This document shows positions 54,617 through 63,122 of a DNA stretch of 64,000 bases, piece after piece; position 1 is the stretch's first letter, and every line of letters starts with the position of its first letter. The position numbers and the translations under genes were made by a program. The notes under the pieces are model-generated. The model was not told the origin of the DNA. It was given only the letters and a program-made list of their open reading frames with translations, and searched no databases. This DNA comes from Flammeovirgaceae bacterium 311 (GTDB taxonomy: Bacteria; Bacteroidota; Bacteroidia; Cytophagales; Cyclobacteriaceae). Where the stretch lies: the NCBI GenBank assembly GCA_000597885.1, contig CP004371.1, positions 6,522,501-6,586,500 of the forward strand, written 5' to 3'.

Positions 54617-55069
54617 ATGCTTAAGAGATTTTTTGATTCTGCGCTCATAAAGTTCGCACTGGCAGGGGTGGTAAATACTCTTGCCGACTATTCTGTATAT
54701 TATTTTGTAGCGTATTATATATTTGATGCCGACGGCCACAATATAGCAAAAGGAGTAGGGGCAGCCATTGGCATAACATCGGCCTTTATCTTAAACTCAC
54801 TTTGGGTTTTCAGACAGAATTTTATGTCAGAGTATGGCTTGCGACATACCAGGGGTCGCAAAAGAATGTATGTTGCTACCAGCTTTGGTAAAATGTTCCT
54901 GACCTATTCCATTGGTATGGCTCTTAATATTTTTAGCTTTTCTGTACTGTATCAATCAGGACGTTTTCCTGAAATAGTCTGTTTAGTTGCAGCAACAGCA
55001 GTATCTATGGTTTTTAACTTTGTTTTCACCAAAAAGCTAGTGTATAGCACAAAAATTAGCAGGAGGTAG
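54617..55069 (+). CDS. GtrA-family membrane protein
   Basis: This 150-residue protein has four predicted membrane helices. It opens FFDSALIKFALAGVVNTLADYSVYY and has FILNSLWVFRQNF, the GtrA signature (KFxxVGxxNTxxxxxxxxxL and FxxNxxWVF). GtrA proteins are proposed to flip polyprenyl-phosphate sugars to the periplasm. A GtrA-like protein (Rv3789) also sits beside dprE1 in mycobacteria. It directly follows the GtrB-like gene (2 bp) and ends before a strong convergent terminator. Confidence 0.9.
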   Translation: MLKRFFDSALIKFALAGVVNTLADYSVYYFVAYYIFDADGHNIAKGVGAAIGITSAFILNSLWVFRQNFMSEYGLRHTRGRKRMYVATSFGKMFLTYSIGMALNIFSFSVLYQSGRFPEIVCLVAATAVSMVFNFVFTKKLVYSTKISRR

Positions 55070-55143
55070 TATTCATACATCCTGTAGTGATAGAATGGCC
55101 CATGCACTGTCAAACTGATATGCTCCAGGCCATCAGGTAAAAC

Positions 55144-55181
55144 AAAACAGCCCCGTATTTATTGTAGGGGCTGTTTTTTTA
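55144..55181. terminator. Bidirectional terminator between GtrA and the GT-C gene
   Basis: Stem AAAACAGCCCC (55144-55154) and GGGGCTGTTTT (55167-55177) around a 12-base loop is followed by T-runs. Confidence 0.85.
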
Positions 55182-55268
55182 AAGTCTTCTAATTAATTTA
55201 TAATTCCTGACACCTCAGTGGTATTACATAATAACATTCCACATAATAGCAGAGTGATTGAGAGGCGT

Positions 55269-56939
55269 TTATTTCTTCTTCACATATACTTCTATAAAAG
55301 TGTTATTCTGAGGGCGGGGTGCAAAAAAGCTATCCTCTAATGCATATTCCTGCTGCAGCATATCCCGCAGTTCAAAGGGATAAAAGTTATTAAGGTCAGG
55401 AATGTACTCAAACAGCACTACATCATAATAATGTGAATTGATTCTGCTTTTATAGAAATCCATCTCCCTGTCGAACATTGATACATTCAGGTGATACCAT
55501 AGGGGAGTTCCTTTCTCGGGCTCAAAGCCAAGCTCATAAGCCAGCGGCGTAAGCTCTGTCATGTTCAGGATCCTGGCATTGGCACCGGGAGCAAACGCTG
55601 GCATTTTCTTTAGCTTCTGTATACCGGCCACTGTTTCCTTAGGCATGCTAATCCGGGCAAAGGCTTTGCTGTCGGGAAGCTCGATCCAGCTGCCTACATT
55701 TACGCCGGTCCATACACTTTTTTCCTGCTTATAGGTAAAGGTGTTTTTGGATACTACATTGGCTTTAGCAGCACTGGCAGTAGTTTGTGGCAGGTAACGG
55801 TTCACTACCTTCTGTATATACTTATAGTAGGTGCCCGACCACCAGAAAAAAATCACCACTATACTTGCTGTGAGTGGCAGTAAGCGGTTAAAATTAAATT
55901 TAAACTGAATGGTATGCATGGCATAAGCCAGGGCAAAGCTATGAAAGTAAATATTATTGTCGGCTGGTATGTAGCTGGTTACCTGAATGATGGCAGCCTG
56001 CACCAGGATACCCATACAAAGCAGGTAAAAAAGCGTATCTCTTGAATTACTGAAAATATCACGCCAGTGGCTTAGCTTATTTACATAGAGCAGGGTTAGT
56101 ACCACCGCATAAAACTTTATCCATTGCGAGCCGGAGAAAAACTCGTTCAGAATATCGCCGCTGCTCATTCGGGAATAATGCGGATCCTGTCCGTAATTAA
56201 ACCAGTAGAGAAAGTCGTGGGGCAGGAAAGGTAAAATCAGTGCTGCCGCCGAAATGATAAATGACAGAACGAATATGGCAAAAAACGCAGGTTTGCGTTC
56301 TGCAATGCTCATATAGCCGGATAGTACTGCACAAAGTACAAATGCCAGGCCACCACCATCTTGTTTGGTTAAAAAAGACACCAGTACAAAAAAGCCTGCT
56401 AAGCTTACATATACCCAGCGTCTTATAGCTTTTTGAGTAGTAAAGCCATGCATCAGAAAGGCAATGCCTATCAGCTCATAGATAAAAACGCTCTGGTTAT
56501 ACCATGGCCAGAAATTAAAGAACAGGTAGGTAAGGCAGAAAAATACAACAAGCACCAGACGCTTACCGCTTTCCAGCTTGAAAGCCTGCAGAAGAGAGCG
56601 GAATGCAAATCCGGCAACAAGATTCATAAATACCTGGGCCTTTATCAGTGTAAACATATAAGGACCAAATATTTTGAAGAACAGGGCAGGTATAACCCAG
56701 TAGGCATACCCCATTGGTAAACCAAAATCTTTGTAGGGTACATGCCCCAGGTACAAACGATAGGCTCCCTCCCAGCTTAAAAATATATTAATGCGGTACG
56801 GGTAATTTAAAAACAGGGGTAGAAAAGCAAAGGCAAGTATTACTGCTGCCTCGAGCAGGCTGATTTGAACCTGATTAAACTGGAAGGTTTTTACTTTACT
56901 GCTGCTATCAAGCTGACTTGCCTGAATGGTATTTATCAT
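55269..56939 (-). CDS. Polytopic GT-C-like membrane glycosyltransferase
   Basis: This 556-residue protein has about 12 membrane helices (about 28-370) and a soluble C-terminal domain of about 160 residues. The first large loop reads SWEGAYRLYLGHVPYKDFGLPMG, the acidic-then-PY.DF pattern of GT-C enzymes related to GT39/GT83. A conserved-looking FLTKQDGGG follows. It probably transfers a lipid-linked sugar at the periplasmic face. It lies 24 bp after the acyltransferase gene, so the two form an operon. It resembles the GT-C protein at 51831 in design but not closely in sequence. Donor and acceptor are unknown. Confidence 0.72.
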   Translation of the reverse strand: MINTIQASQLDSSSKVKTFQFNQVQISLLEAAVILAFAFLPLFLNYPYRINIFLSWEGAYRLYLGHVPYKDFGLPMGYAYWVIPALFFKIFGPYMFTLIKAQVFMNLVAGFAFRSLLQAFKLESGKRLVLVVFFCLTYLFFNFWPWYNQSVFIYELIGIAFLMHGFTTQKAIRRWVYVSLAGFFVLVSFLTKQDGGGLAFVLCAVLSGYMSIAERKPAFFAIFVLSFIISAAALILPFLPHDFLYWFNYGQDPHYSRMSSGDILNEFFSGSQWIKFYAVVLTLLYVNKLSHWRDIFSNSRDTLFYLLCMGILVQAAIIQVTSYIPADNNIYFHSFALAYAMHTIQFKFNFNRLLPLTASIVVIFFWWSGTYYKYIQKVVNRYLPQTTASAAKANVVSKNTFTYKQEKSVWTGVNVGSWIELPDSKAFARISMPKETVAGIQKLKKMPAFAPGANARILNMTELTPLAYELGFEPEKGTPLWYHLNVSMFDREMDFYKSRINSHYYDVVLFEYIPDLNNFYPFELRDMLQQEYALEDSFFAPRPQNNTFIEVYVKKK

Positions 56940-56963
56940 GGTACACAGAGGAGAGGAAAATTA

Positions 56964-58052
56964 TTAGCTGTTTATAATAGGGTTGAGCGAAGGTTGTTTT
57001 ACCGGTGCCTCTACGCGTTGTTTCACGGCAGTTTCAGGAGAGAAGAGGAACCAGAACCCAAAATTTGTACAGAATCTATACAGATAAATAGGCATGATAA
57101 GGCTAAACAAAATACTGACAGGTAGTATAACCCAAAAGAGATCTATTCCGAAACCATAAACAAAAAGAATTCTAATGGCGGCACCTACCACACTGTGCAG
57201 CAGGTATACATAGAGGGAGTGCTGACCTATAGTTCTGATAACTGACAGATAACCTGACTTTATGATAGATAGTCTGTAAGAGGTCCAGATAATGGCACAG
57301 CTGCCGGTAAAGGCAAAGAGTAACAGTAGCGTTGGCTGATCGCGCCAGGTCTCCTGAAAAAGCACCCACTCGCCTGCAATGGCCAGTAGGATGAATAGAA
57401 GCAGTAGCCGGGGAGAGGCCAGTTTCACATAGTTATCTTTATTCAGAATGGCTTTGGAGATAATATCACCGGCAACAAAAAAGATGAAAAGCCTGAAAAT
57501 ATGAAACACTACGGAAATATTGGCCAGGTATGGAGACAGGTAATAAAATATAAGACCAATGGCAAATAGTAAAAGTTGTTGTCCCCTGAATATTTTATAC
57601 ATCACCAGGTAGAGCACAGATACATTGAACAGCGCCACTAAAAACCACCAGTGGCTGGCGGGTGCGATAATGATGGAAAGATAGGTCCATGCATCCACAT
57701 TTGCATTCACATAACCACTCATGATCAGCTGTAGCGTGGTGATAATGAAAGCCCAGATGAGGTAAGGATATAGAATGGTTTTGCTTTTGTGTAAGACATA
57801 GCCAGTCTGAGAACGCTTGGCAATGCTCATTCTAAAGAAGATGCCACTAAGCAGAAAAAACAGGGGCATTCTAAAGGTGAGGCCTACATGGTGAATTACC
57901 TCCAGAACAGTTTCATCAATCACTATGCCTGACAGGTCCATTCCTTTCGTTACATGCCGCACAACCACCATGATAATGGCAATTCCTTTGGCATAATCCA
58001 TCCAGGCAAGTCGGTTGTTCTGGTTAGCTGAGAGAGTAAAAAATTTCTGCAT
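56964..58052 (-). CDS. Acyltransferase-3 family membrane protein
   Basis: This 362-residue protein has about ten membrane helices. RLAWMDYAKGIAIIMVVVRHV carries the family His at residue 33 after the D-x-x-K-G motif of the subgroup. FRMPLFFLLSGIFF is also conserved. It acylates a sugar or lipid at the membrane. It differs from the OafA-like protein at 36975 (SLDGIRALA), so the locus encodes two distinct acyltransferases, which suits more than one acyl decoration. The C-terminal tail is charged and cytosolic. It is the first gene of a unit with the downstream GT-C gene. Confidence 0.88.
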   Translation of the reverse strand: MQKFFTLSANQNNRLAWMDYAKGIAIIMVVVRHVTKGMDLSGIVIDETVLEVIHHVGLTFRMPLFFLLSGIFFRMSIAKRSQTGYVLHKSKTILYPYLIWAFIITTLQLIMSGYVNANVDAWTYLSIIIAPASHWWFLVALFNVSVLYLVMYKIFRGQQLLLFAIGLIFYYLSPYLANISVVFHIFRLFIFFVAGDIISKAILNKDNYVKLASPRLLLLFILLAIAGEWVLFQETWRDQPTLLLLFAFTGSCAIIWTSYRLSIIKSGYLSVIRTIGQHSLYVYLLHSVVGAAIRILFVYGFGIDLFWVILPVSILFSLIMPIYLYRFCTNFGFWFLFSPETAVKQRVEAPVKQPSLNPIINS

Positions 58053-58261
58053 TCTGTAAAAAATCTACGGTCACATACCCATTTCAACAAAGGTGAAAAT
58101 ATGAAAATTATTATTGAAATCTTAATACACGGGAAGTTTTTATTGGTACTTTTTTCTACGTTTTTTGAAATAAATGGTTTTACAGATCCTAAAATAACTT
58201 TTTAATAGTTATAAGTCCTGTTTAGGGCCTAACGGCTTAGCTATGCCAAGCTATAAACAGG

Positions 58262-58295
58262 AAAGCCCTGGTTAACACTTGTTAACCAGGGTTTT
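58262..58295 (-). terminator. Probable terminator of the esterase gene at 58322
   Basis: The long stem CCCTGGTTAAC/GTTAACCAGGG, extended by A/T pairs, has loop ACTT. It lies 27 bp past the stop on the minus strand. The T-run on that strand is weak (CTTTCC), so efficiency is uncertain. Confidence 0.55.
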
Positions 58296-58321
58296 AAAGA
58301 TACCATTTAATTTCTAGATTT

Positions 58322-61300
58322 TTACTTTTTCAAAATCTTCAGCGATTTCTGATGCAGACCATCACTCACCTTTAGGATATAAATACCTGGCTGAAGTTGC
58401 TGCTCATTCAGGTCTAATCTTAGGGAGGTCGCTTCTTCTGTCTGCACTATTTTGCTCACTGTTACCTGTCCGGCCATGTTAACCAGTTGCAGGCTAACTT
58501 TACCGCTAAACTCATTACCCAGCTCTACATTCAGATGATCCAGGGCAGGGTTAGGATAAGCTGAAATTTGGGTAGTCGCTGTCAGGCTGCTGCTTTCTGC
58601 TTCATCCAGAGAATCTGCTTCTACAACCACTGCTGTGCTGCCGCTAACGGTGCTCAAGCGTACTTCATTAGAGAAAGAGGAATGGCCTGTGCCAATCTTG
58701 GCTCTTATTTTGAAGTAATATACATTTCCTTTGGTGATGCCAACTCCGTAGCTGGTTTTGTTCGAACCTGTGCTGCCTACTTGTTTGTAGCTCGTGTTGT
58801 TGCCTACACTCATAAAGATCTCAAAACCTTTTTCGTTGCTGCTGTTGTCTTTCCAATGAAGTCCTGCACCAGTAACATATGAGTTTGCCTTAGCACTTAA
58901 GCTGCTCGGTGCATTGCCAGAGTAGGTATCATTGCCTGTGGAAGATGTAGCGCCTGAAGAAGAGCTGCTGCCTGTAAACAGTTTGCTGTTCGGGATGATC
59001 TGCTTGCTGATGCCCGGACCGGCATATTTCACAGCCAGGGTTTCTCCGTTAATGTAGTCGAAGTAGGTGACTTTGATGTTGTGTTTGCCTGAAGCAAGAT
59101 ACAAAGAACCTGATTTCTCCTGGGCACCATGCGTGCCATTGTTATTCACCACCAGGTTCCCATTGATGAACAGCTGGCTGCCATCGTCAGAATAGCTGTA
59201 GAAGGTGTAAGTGCCTGCTGCATCTATCTGCACCTGACCTTCGAAAACAAAGCCAAAGTAGTTGCTCTGTGTTTTAGGAGCAATGCTGAAGTTACTAACT
59301 GTGCCGGTTTTAACAGGCGTAAGGTTAGAGAAGTTGGGCAGTACTTTCCATGGATTGCCACTGCTGGTGGTGTAGTATTTATACTTCAGGCCGTTGGTAG
59401 TAGAAACTGGATCTGAAGTAGAAGACTTCACTGTTACCACTACATCGTCAGACTTAGTGGCTCCCCCATTGTCTTTAGCTGTCAGGCGGAAGGTGTAAGT
59501 ACCTGCCACCAGGCTGCTGAGTTTCAGCGAAAGGGTAGAGGTACCACTCATAGAAGCAGATGGTCCGTTAACCTTGGTCCAGGTGGTGGAGGCAATGCTG
59601 CCATCAGAATCAGAGGCAGCACCATACAGGGTAATGCTGTTAGTAGGCAGGGTGATGCTTTTATCTGAGCCTGCGTTTGCTGTAGGAGCAGAATTGGTGG
59701 TAGTGCTGCTGCCTTTGAATAACTTGCTGTTAGGGATGATCTGCTTGCTGATGCCCGGACCGGCATATTTCACAGCCAGGGTTTCTCCGTTAATGTAGTC
59801 GAAGTAGGTAACTTTGATGTTGTGTTTGCCTGAAGCAAGATACACAGAACCTGATTTCTCCTGGGCACCATGCGTGCCATTGTTATTCACCACCAGGTTC
59901 CCATTGATGAACAGCTGGCTGCCATCGTCAGAATAGCTGTAGAAGGTGTAAGTGCCTGCTGCATCTATCTGCACCTGACCTTCGAAAACAAAGCCAAAGT
60001 AGTTGCTCTGTGTTTTAGGAGCAATGCTGAAGTTACTAACTGTGCCGGTTTTAACAGGTGTAAGGTTAGAGAAGTTGGGCAGCACCGTCCAGGCATTGCC
60101 GCTGCTGGTAGTGTAATATTTGTAATTCAGGCCATTTGTAGAAGTAACAGGATCTGATGTGGTTGTATTTGGTTTTACAGTAACCACTACATCGTCGGAT
60201 TTGGTGGCTCCCCCATTGTCTTTAGCTGTAAGGCGGAAAGTGTAGGTGCCTTCCAACATGCTGCTAAGCTTCAGGGTAAGGGTAGAAGAACCACTCATAG
60301 AGGCAGAGGGTCCGTTAACCTTGGTCCAGGTAGTAGAGGCGATGCTTCCATCAGAATCAGAAGCAGAGCCATATAGAGTAATGCTGTTAGTAGGCAGGGT
60401 GATGCTTTTGTCTGAGCCTGCACTTGCGGTTGGTGCAGCATTGGTAGTCTGTGCTTTCACGGTCACTACCACATCATCAGACTTGGTGGCTCCTGCATTG
60501 TCTTTAGCTGTCAGGCGGAAAGTGTACGTACCAGCTACCAGGTTGCTAAGTTTCAGCGAAAGGGTAGAGGTACCACTCATGGAGGCACTAGGACCATTTA
60601 CTTTAGTCCAGCTAGTAGAAGCTATGCTGCCGTCAGAATCAGAAGCGCTGCCGCTAAGGGTAAGGGTATTGGTGGGTAGTGTAATTGTTTTGTCTGAGCC
60701 TGCGTTTGCTGTAGGAGCAGAATTAGAGGTTTTGCTGGTTCCACGGCTATACTGCAACATCCATTTGTAAATATCATGGCCAGCACTACCATCGTAGGTA
60801 CGGGTCCAGGAGTTGTGGTTCACATTTGGATAGATAGTAAGCTTGGCAAGAGGGCTTGGGTTGCAGGCATTGTAATACTTTACCGCATCTTTAGATTTCT
60901 GAACGCTGATGGTTGGATCTGCATCTCCATGAAAAGCCCAAAGTTTAACCTGTGTGATGTTGCAGGAATTTGAAAGTCTTTTGTTCTCGCCGGCAATGGG
61001 AACCATGGCTGCGAGCTGGTTTGGATATTTATTAACATAATCGAAGGTACTGATACCGCCCATGCTAAGGCCTGTCATGTATACTTTATCAGAGTTAACC
61101 CGATATTTGTTTTTTACCCATTCTACAAATGAGTTTACTTTATCAACACTCCACCAGACATCTGTCTGTGGTGAAACAATGATGAAAGGAAAATCTCTTC
61201 CTTTTTCAACTTCTCTTTGTGGTCCGTGTTCAATAGCTTCCCACAATTGTGTGGTTCCGTTACCCTTTTCGCCCAATCCGTGTAAAAATATAAGAACAGG

Positions 61301-61477
61301 GTAATTGTTAGAATTTGAATTGTAATCCACAGGCAAATATTCGTAGAAGCCATAGGGTGAGCTGGTAGAGCCTAATGGACGCGCTTTGTTGACGCCCTGA
61401 CCATACGCACTCATGCTCCATCCTAAAACTGCCACTAAGCAGATCAGCTTGGTTGTGAATTGCGCCAGTTTTTTCAT
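58322..61477 (-). CDS. T9SS-secreted esterase with duplicated PKD-PA14 units (1051 aa)
   Basis: The start is set at 61477, where the signal peptide begins (MKKLAQFTTKLICL ... SAYGQ); an upstream ATG adds 15 residues before it. The esterase domain (about 25-245) has the nucleophile motif GLSMGGIS (Ser near 138) and VSPQTDVWWS. Two PKD domains (about 252-435), PA14 (about 445-585), a third PKD (about 588-685), a second PA14 (about 695-835), FN3 (about 855-945) and a T9SS sorting domain (AYPNPALDHLNVE ... LKILKK) follow. The third PKD and second PA14 repeat the preceding pair almost exactly at the DNA level. It lacks the novel module of the other two esterases. It probably deacylates polysaccharide at the cell surface. 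Confidence 0.88.
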   Translation of the reverse strand: MKKLAQFTTKLICLVAVLGWSMSAYGQGVNKARPLGSTSSPYGFYEYLPVDYNSNSNNYPVLIFLHGLGEKGNGTTQLWEAIEHGPQREVEKGRDFPFIIVSPQTDVWWSVDKVNSFVEWVKNKYRVNSDKVYMTGLSMGGISTFDYVNKYPNQLAAMVPIAGENKRLSNSCNITQVKLWAFHGDADPTISVQKSKDAVKYYNACNPSPLAKLTIYPNVNHNSWTRTYDGSAGHDIYKWMLQYSRGTSKTSNSAPTANAGSDKTITLPTNTLTLSGSASDSDGSIASTSWTKVNGPSASMSGTSTLSLKLSNLVAGTYTFRLTAKDNAGATKSDDVVVTVKAQTTNAAPTASAGSDKSITLPTNSITLYGSASDSDGSIASTTWTKVNGPSASMSGSSTLTLKLSSMLEGTYTFRLTAKDNGGATKSDDVVVTVKPNTTTSDPVTSTNGLNYKYYTTSSGNAWTVLPNFSNLTPVKTGTVSNFSIAPKTQSNYFGFVFEGQVQIDAAGTYTFYSYSDDGSQLFINGNLVVNNNGTHGAQEKSGSVYLASGKHNIKVTYFDYINGETLAVKYAGPGISKQIIPNSKLFKGSSTTTNSAPTANAGSDKSITLPTNSITLYGAASDSDGSIASTTWTKVNGPSASMSGTSTLSLKLSSLVAGTYTFRLTAKDNGGATKSDDVVVTVKSSTSDPVSTTNGLKYKYYTTSSGNPWKVLPNFSNLTPVKTGTVSNFSIAPKTQSNYFGFVFEGQVQIDAAGTYTFYSYSDDGSQLFINGNLVVNNNGTHGAQEKSGSLYLASGKHNIKVTYFDYINGETLAVKYAGPGISKQIIPNSKLFTGSSSSSGATSSTGNDTYSGNAPSSLSAKANSYVTGAGLHWKDNSSNEKGFEIFMSVGNNTSYKQVGSTGSNKTSYGVGITKGNVYYFKIRAKIGTGHSSFSNEVRLSTVSGSTAVVVEADSLDEAESSSLTATTQISAYPNPALDHLNVELGNEFSGKVSLQLVNMAGQVTVSKIVQTEEATSLRLDLNEQQLQPGIYILKVSDGLHQKSLKILKK
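58971..59711 (-). repeat. PKD-PA14 tandem duplication, C-terminal unit
   Basis: This is one of two 741-bp units inside the esterase gene. Between 58992-59341 and the matching stretch of the other unit I count three mismatches in 350 bases. The offset is exactly 741 bp (247 codons), so the frame is kept. Confidence 0.9.
59712..60452 (-). repeat. PKD-PA14 tandem duplication, N-terminal unit
   Basis: This is the second 741-bp unit (matching stretch 59733-60082). The PKD half is less similar than the PA14 half. A third, more diverged PKD (60453-60725) lies beyond it and shares its final GCAGGCTCAG-side bases with the other unit. Confidence 0.9.
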
Positions 61478-62191
61478 TGTGCTGGTAGGTTTTGGGTGTA
61501 TAGGTGTATGTGAAAAGTACATGGGTGACTATCTGACTTCCAATACTTTAAAACTAGAAAAAAATAGCACCAATACCCAAATCTGGCATTCCAGGGCAAA
61601 TGTGTAATTGTATTTATTTAATATTTATATAAATATATTGCGCTTGGGGAACTGAAAAACTTACCATTTTACGCTGCTTCTTACATGTGGAATTGTTCCA
61701 CAAAATGTACGCAATGCCTATTGTTAAATTTGTGAATAATATTTCGCGTAACCGCAATCGTTTGAAATTGTTGTTGAAACATAATTCGTGTGTGGAATTA
61801 TGAAACGCTTTTAAGAGATAACAGCGTTTTCTTACTAAATAGTGAAACTTTTTGTTTGCTACTCTCGTATAAGAGCAGTTTTAGGCAAAACAGGCACAAA
61901 TAATAATGTCAAATAAGATAAGCAGTTGAGTAACAATTGCTAACATTTACTGCTATTGCCAGGTTTACCAGCTTTGGGAAGTTGCAGACCTTCTGCTCAG
62001 AGAACTGAATTGTACGGGTACAGATCAAACGTAACCCCATTTTATATAGTATAGGGCAGCTATATATTACATAAGTATAGCTGCCTGTATTCAATGAGCT
62101 GTTACCAACCAATGATCACCGAAGCGGGAGAATTAGATTTGAGTCCGAAGATGAGATGGGGAACAGCAGGCCTTTAGTGCCTGCAGCTGGT
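61478..62191. other. 714-bp intergenic region upstream of the T9SS esterase
   Basis: No gene is supported here. It holds the inverted repeat TGTGGAA-TTG-TTCCACA (61686-61702), a further TGTGGAA (61791-61797), a hairpin AAACGCT/AGCGTTT (61803-61829), and a GCAGGC/GCCTGC hairpin (62166-62184) just past the GT2 stop. The AT-rich part around 61610-61640 may carry the esterase promoter, but I see no exact TAnnTTTG at a sensible distance. Confidence 0.5.
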
Positions 62192-63118
62192 CTATCTGAG
62201 AGCGGCTTGCATGCTGGGGGATGGATGCCCTGGTTTAGCCGTTCTGTAGCCAACATTCCACCAAAGGCCCCTTATAAAGTTTTTAAGATGTATCGGTTGT
62301 CTTTTCAGGATGTACTTCAGCAAGCCTTTAGGAATAACACAAGTCACTAAAAACAGGGAAAATAAAGTAAACTGAAACGGGCTGGTATTCCGCCGCATGA
62401 ACAACACCCTGTTGCGGGTGTGGTAGTAAGCTTTTAAAGGGCTCTCTTTACCTACCGAAACCGACTCCTTGTGAAATATTTCACCTTCTGCCTGATAGTA
62501 GATTTTGAAACCGGCTCTTTTGATCTGCTCAGCCCAATCCAGCTCCTCATAGTATAGGAAGAAAATATCAGGCATGGCACCTACTTTTTCAATTACTTCC
62601 TTTTTCACCATCATGGCGGCTCCATGGGCAAAGTTAGTATAGCCTGACTTATCGTGCTGCCCCTGGTCCTCCTGCTTATGGCCTATGGCAACTGCCTGGC
62701 CTGTAAAAGGATTCATGGCAGTATAACCTGCGTATTGAATAAGGGTAGGATTGGAGAAATATTTAATCTTGGGGCTTACAACGCCAATGGCCGGATCTTT
62801 CTGAAATGGCTCCAGAAGCTTATCGAGCAGGTCTGGCGTTACTTCTGTATCGTTATTTACAATGAAAATATAATCACCTTTTGCAGCTGCTATGCCTATG
62901 TTGTTGCCTCCTGCAAAACCCAGGTTCTGCTCATTTCTGATAAAGCGCACATATGGGTAGTTGGTTTTGATCAGTTGGGTAGGATCTTCTGCCGAGGCAT
63001 TATCTACCATGATAATTTCATAGTTATCATAACTGAGCGCCCTGCAGGAGTCCAGAAATTCACAACTTACTTTTAACTGATTATAGCTTAGGATAACGAT
63101 CGATACTAAGGGTTTCAT
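62192..63118 (-). CDS. Glycosyltransferase, GT2 family (rhamnosyltransferase-like)
   Basis: This 308-residue protein has a GT-A domain with VSIVILSYNQL, IIMVDNASAEDP and the metal site FIVNNDTEVTPD. The NLGFAGGNNIGI motif and YYEELDWAEQIKRAG acceptor region are typical of GT2 rhamnosyl/galactofuranosyl-type enzymes. A C-terminal stretch (FQFTLFSLFLVTCVIPKGLL) is membrane-associated. The gene begins 4 bp after the preceding GT2 stop, so the two are co-transcribed and probably add consecutive sugars. Sugar identity is unknown. Confidence 0.9.
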   Translation of the reverse strand: MKPLVSIVILSYNQLKVSCEFLDSCRALSYDNYEIIMVDNASAEDPTQLIKTNYPYVRFIRNEQNLGFAGGNNIGIAAAKGDYIFIVNNDTEVTPDLLDKLLEPFQKDPAIGVVSPKIKYFSNPTLIQYAGYTAMNPFTGQAVAIGHKQEDQGQHDKSGYTNFAHGAAMMVKKEVIEKVGAMPDIFFLYYEELDWAEQIKRAGFKIYYQAEGEIFHKESVSVGKESPLKAYYHTRNRVLFMRRNTSPFQFTLFSLFLVTCVIPKGLLKYILKRQPIHLKNFIRGLWWNVGYRTAKPGHPSPSMQAALR

Positions 63119-63122
63119 CAGA

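Noticed and set aside
61909-62112. 67-codon minus-strand frame upstream of the T9SS esterase
   Set aside because: It has no domain or signal and is not linked to a neighbour.
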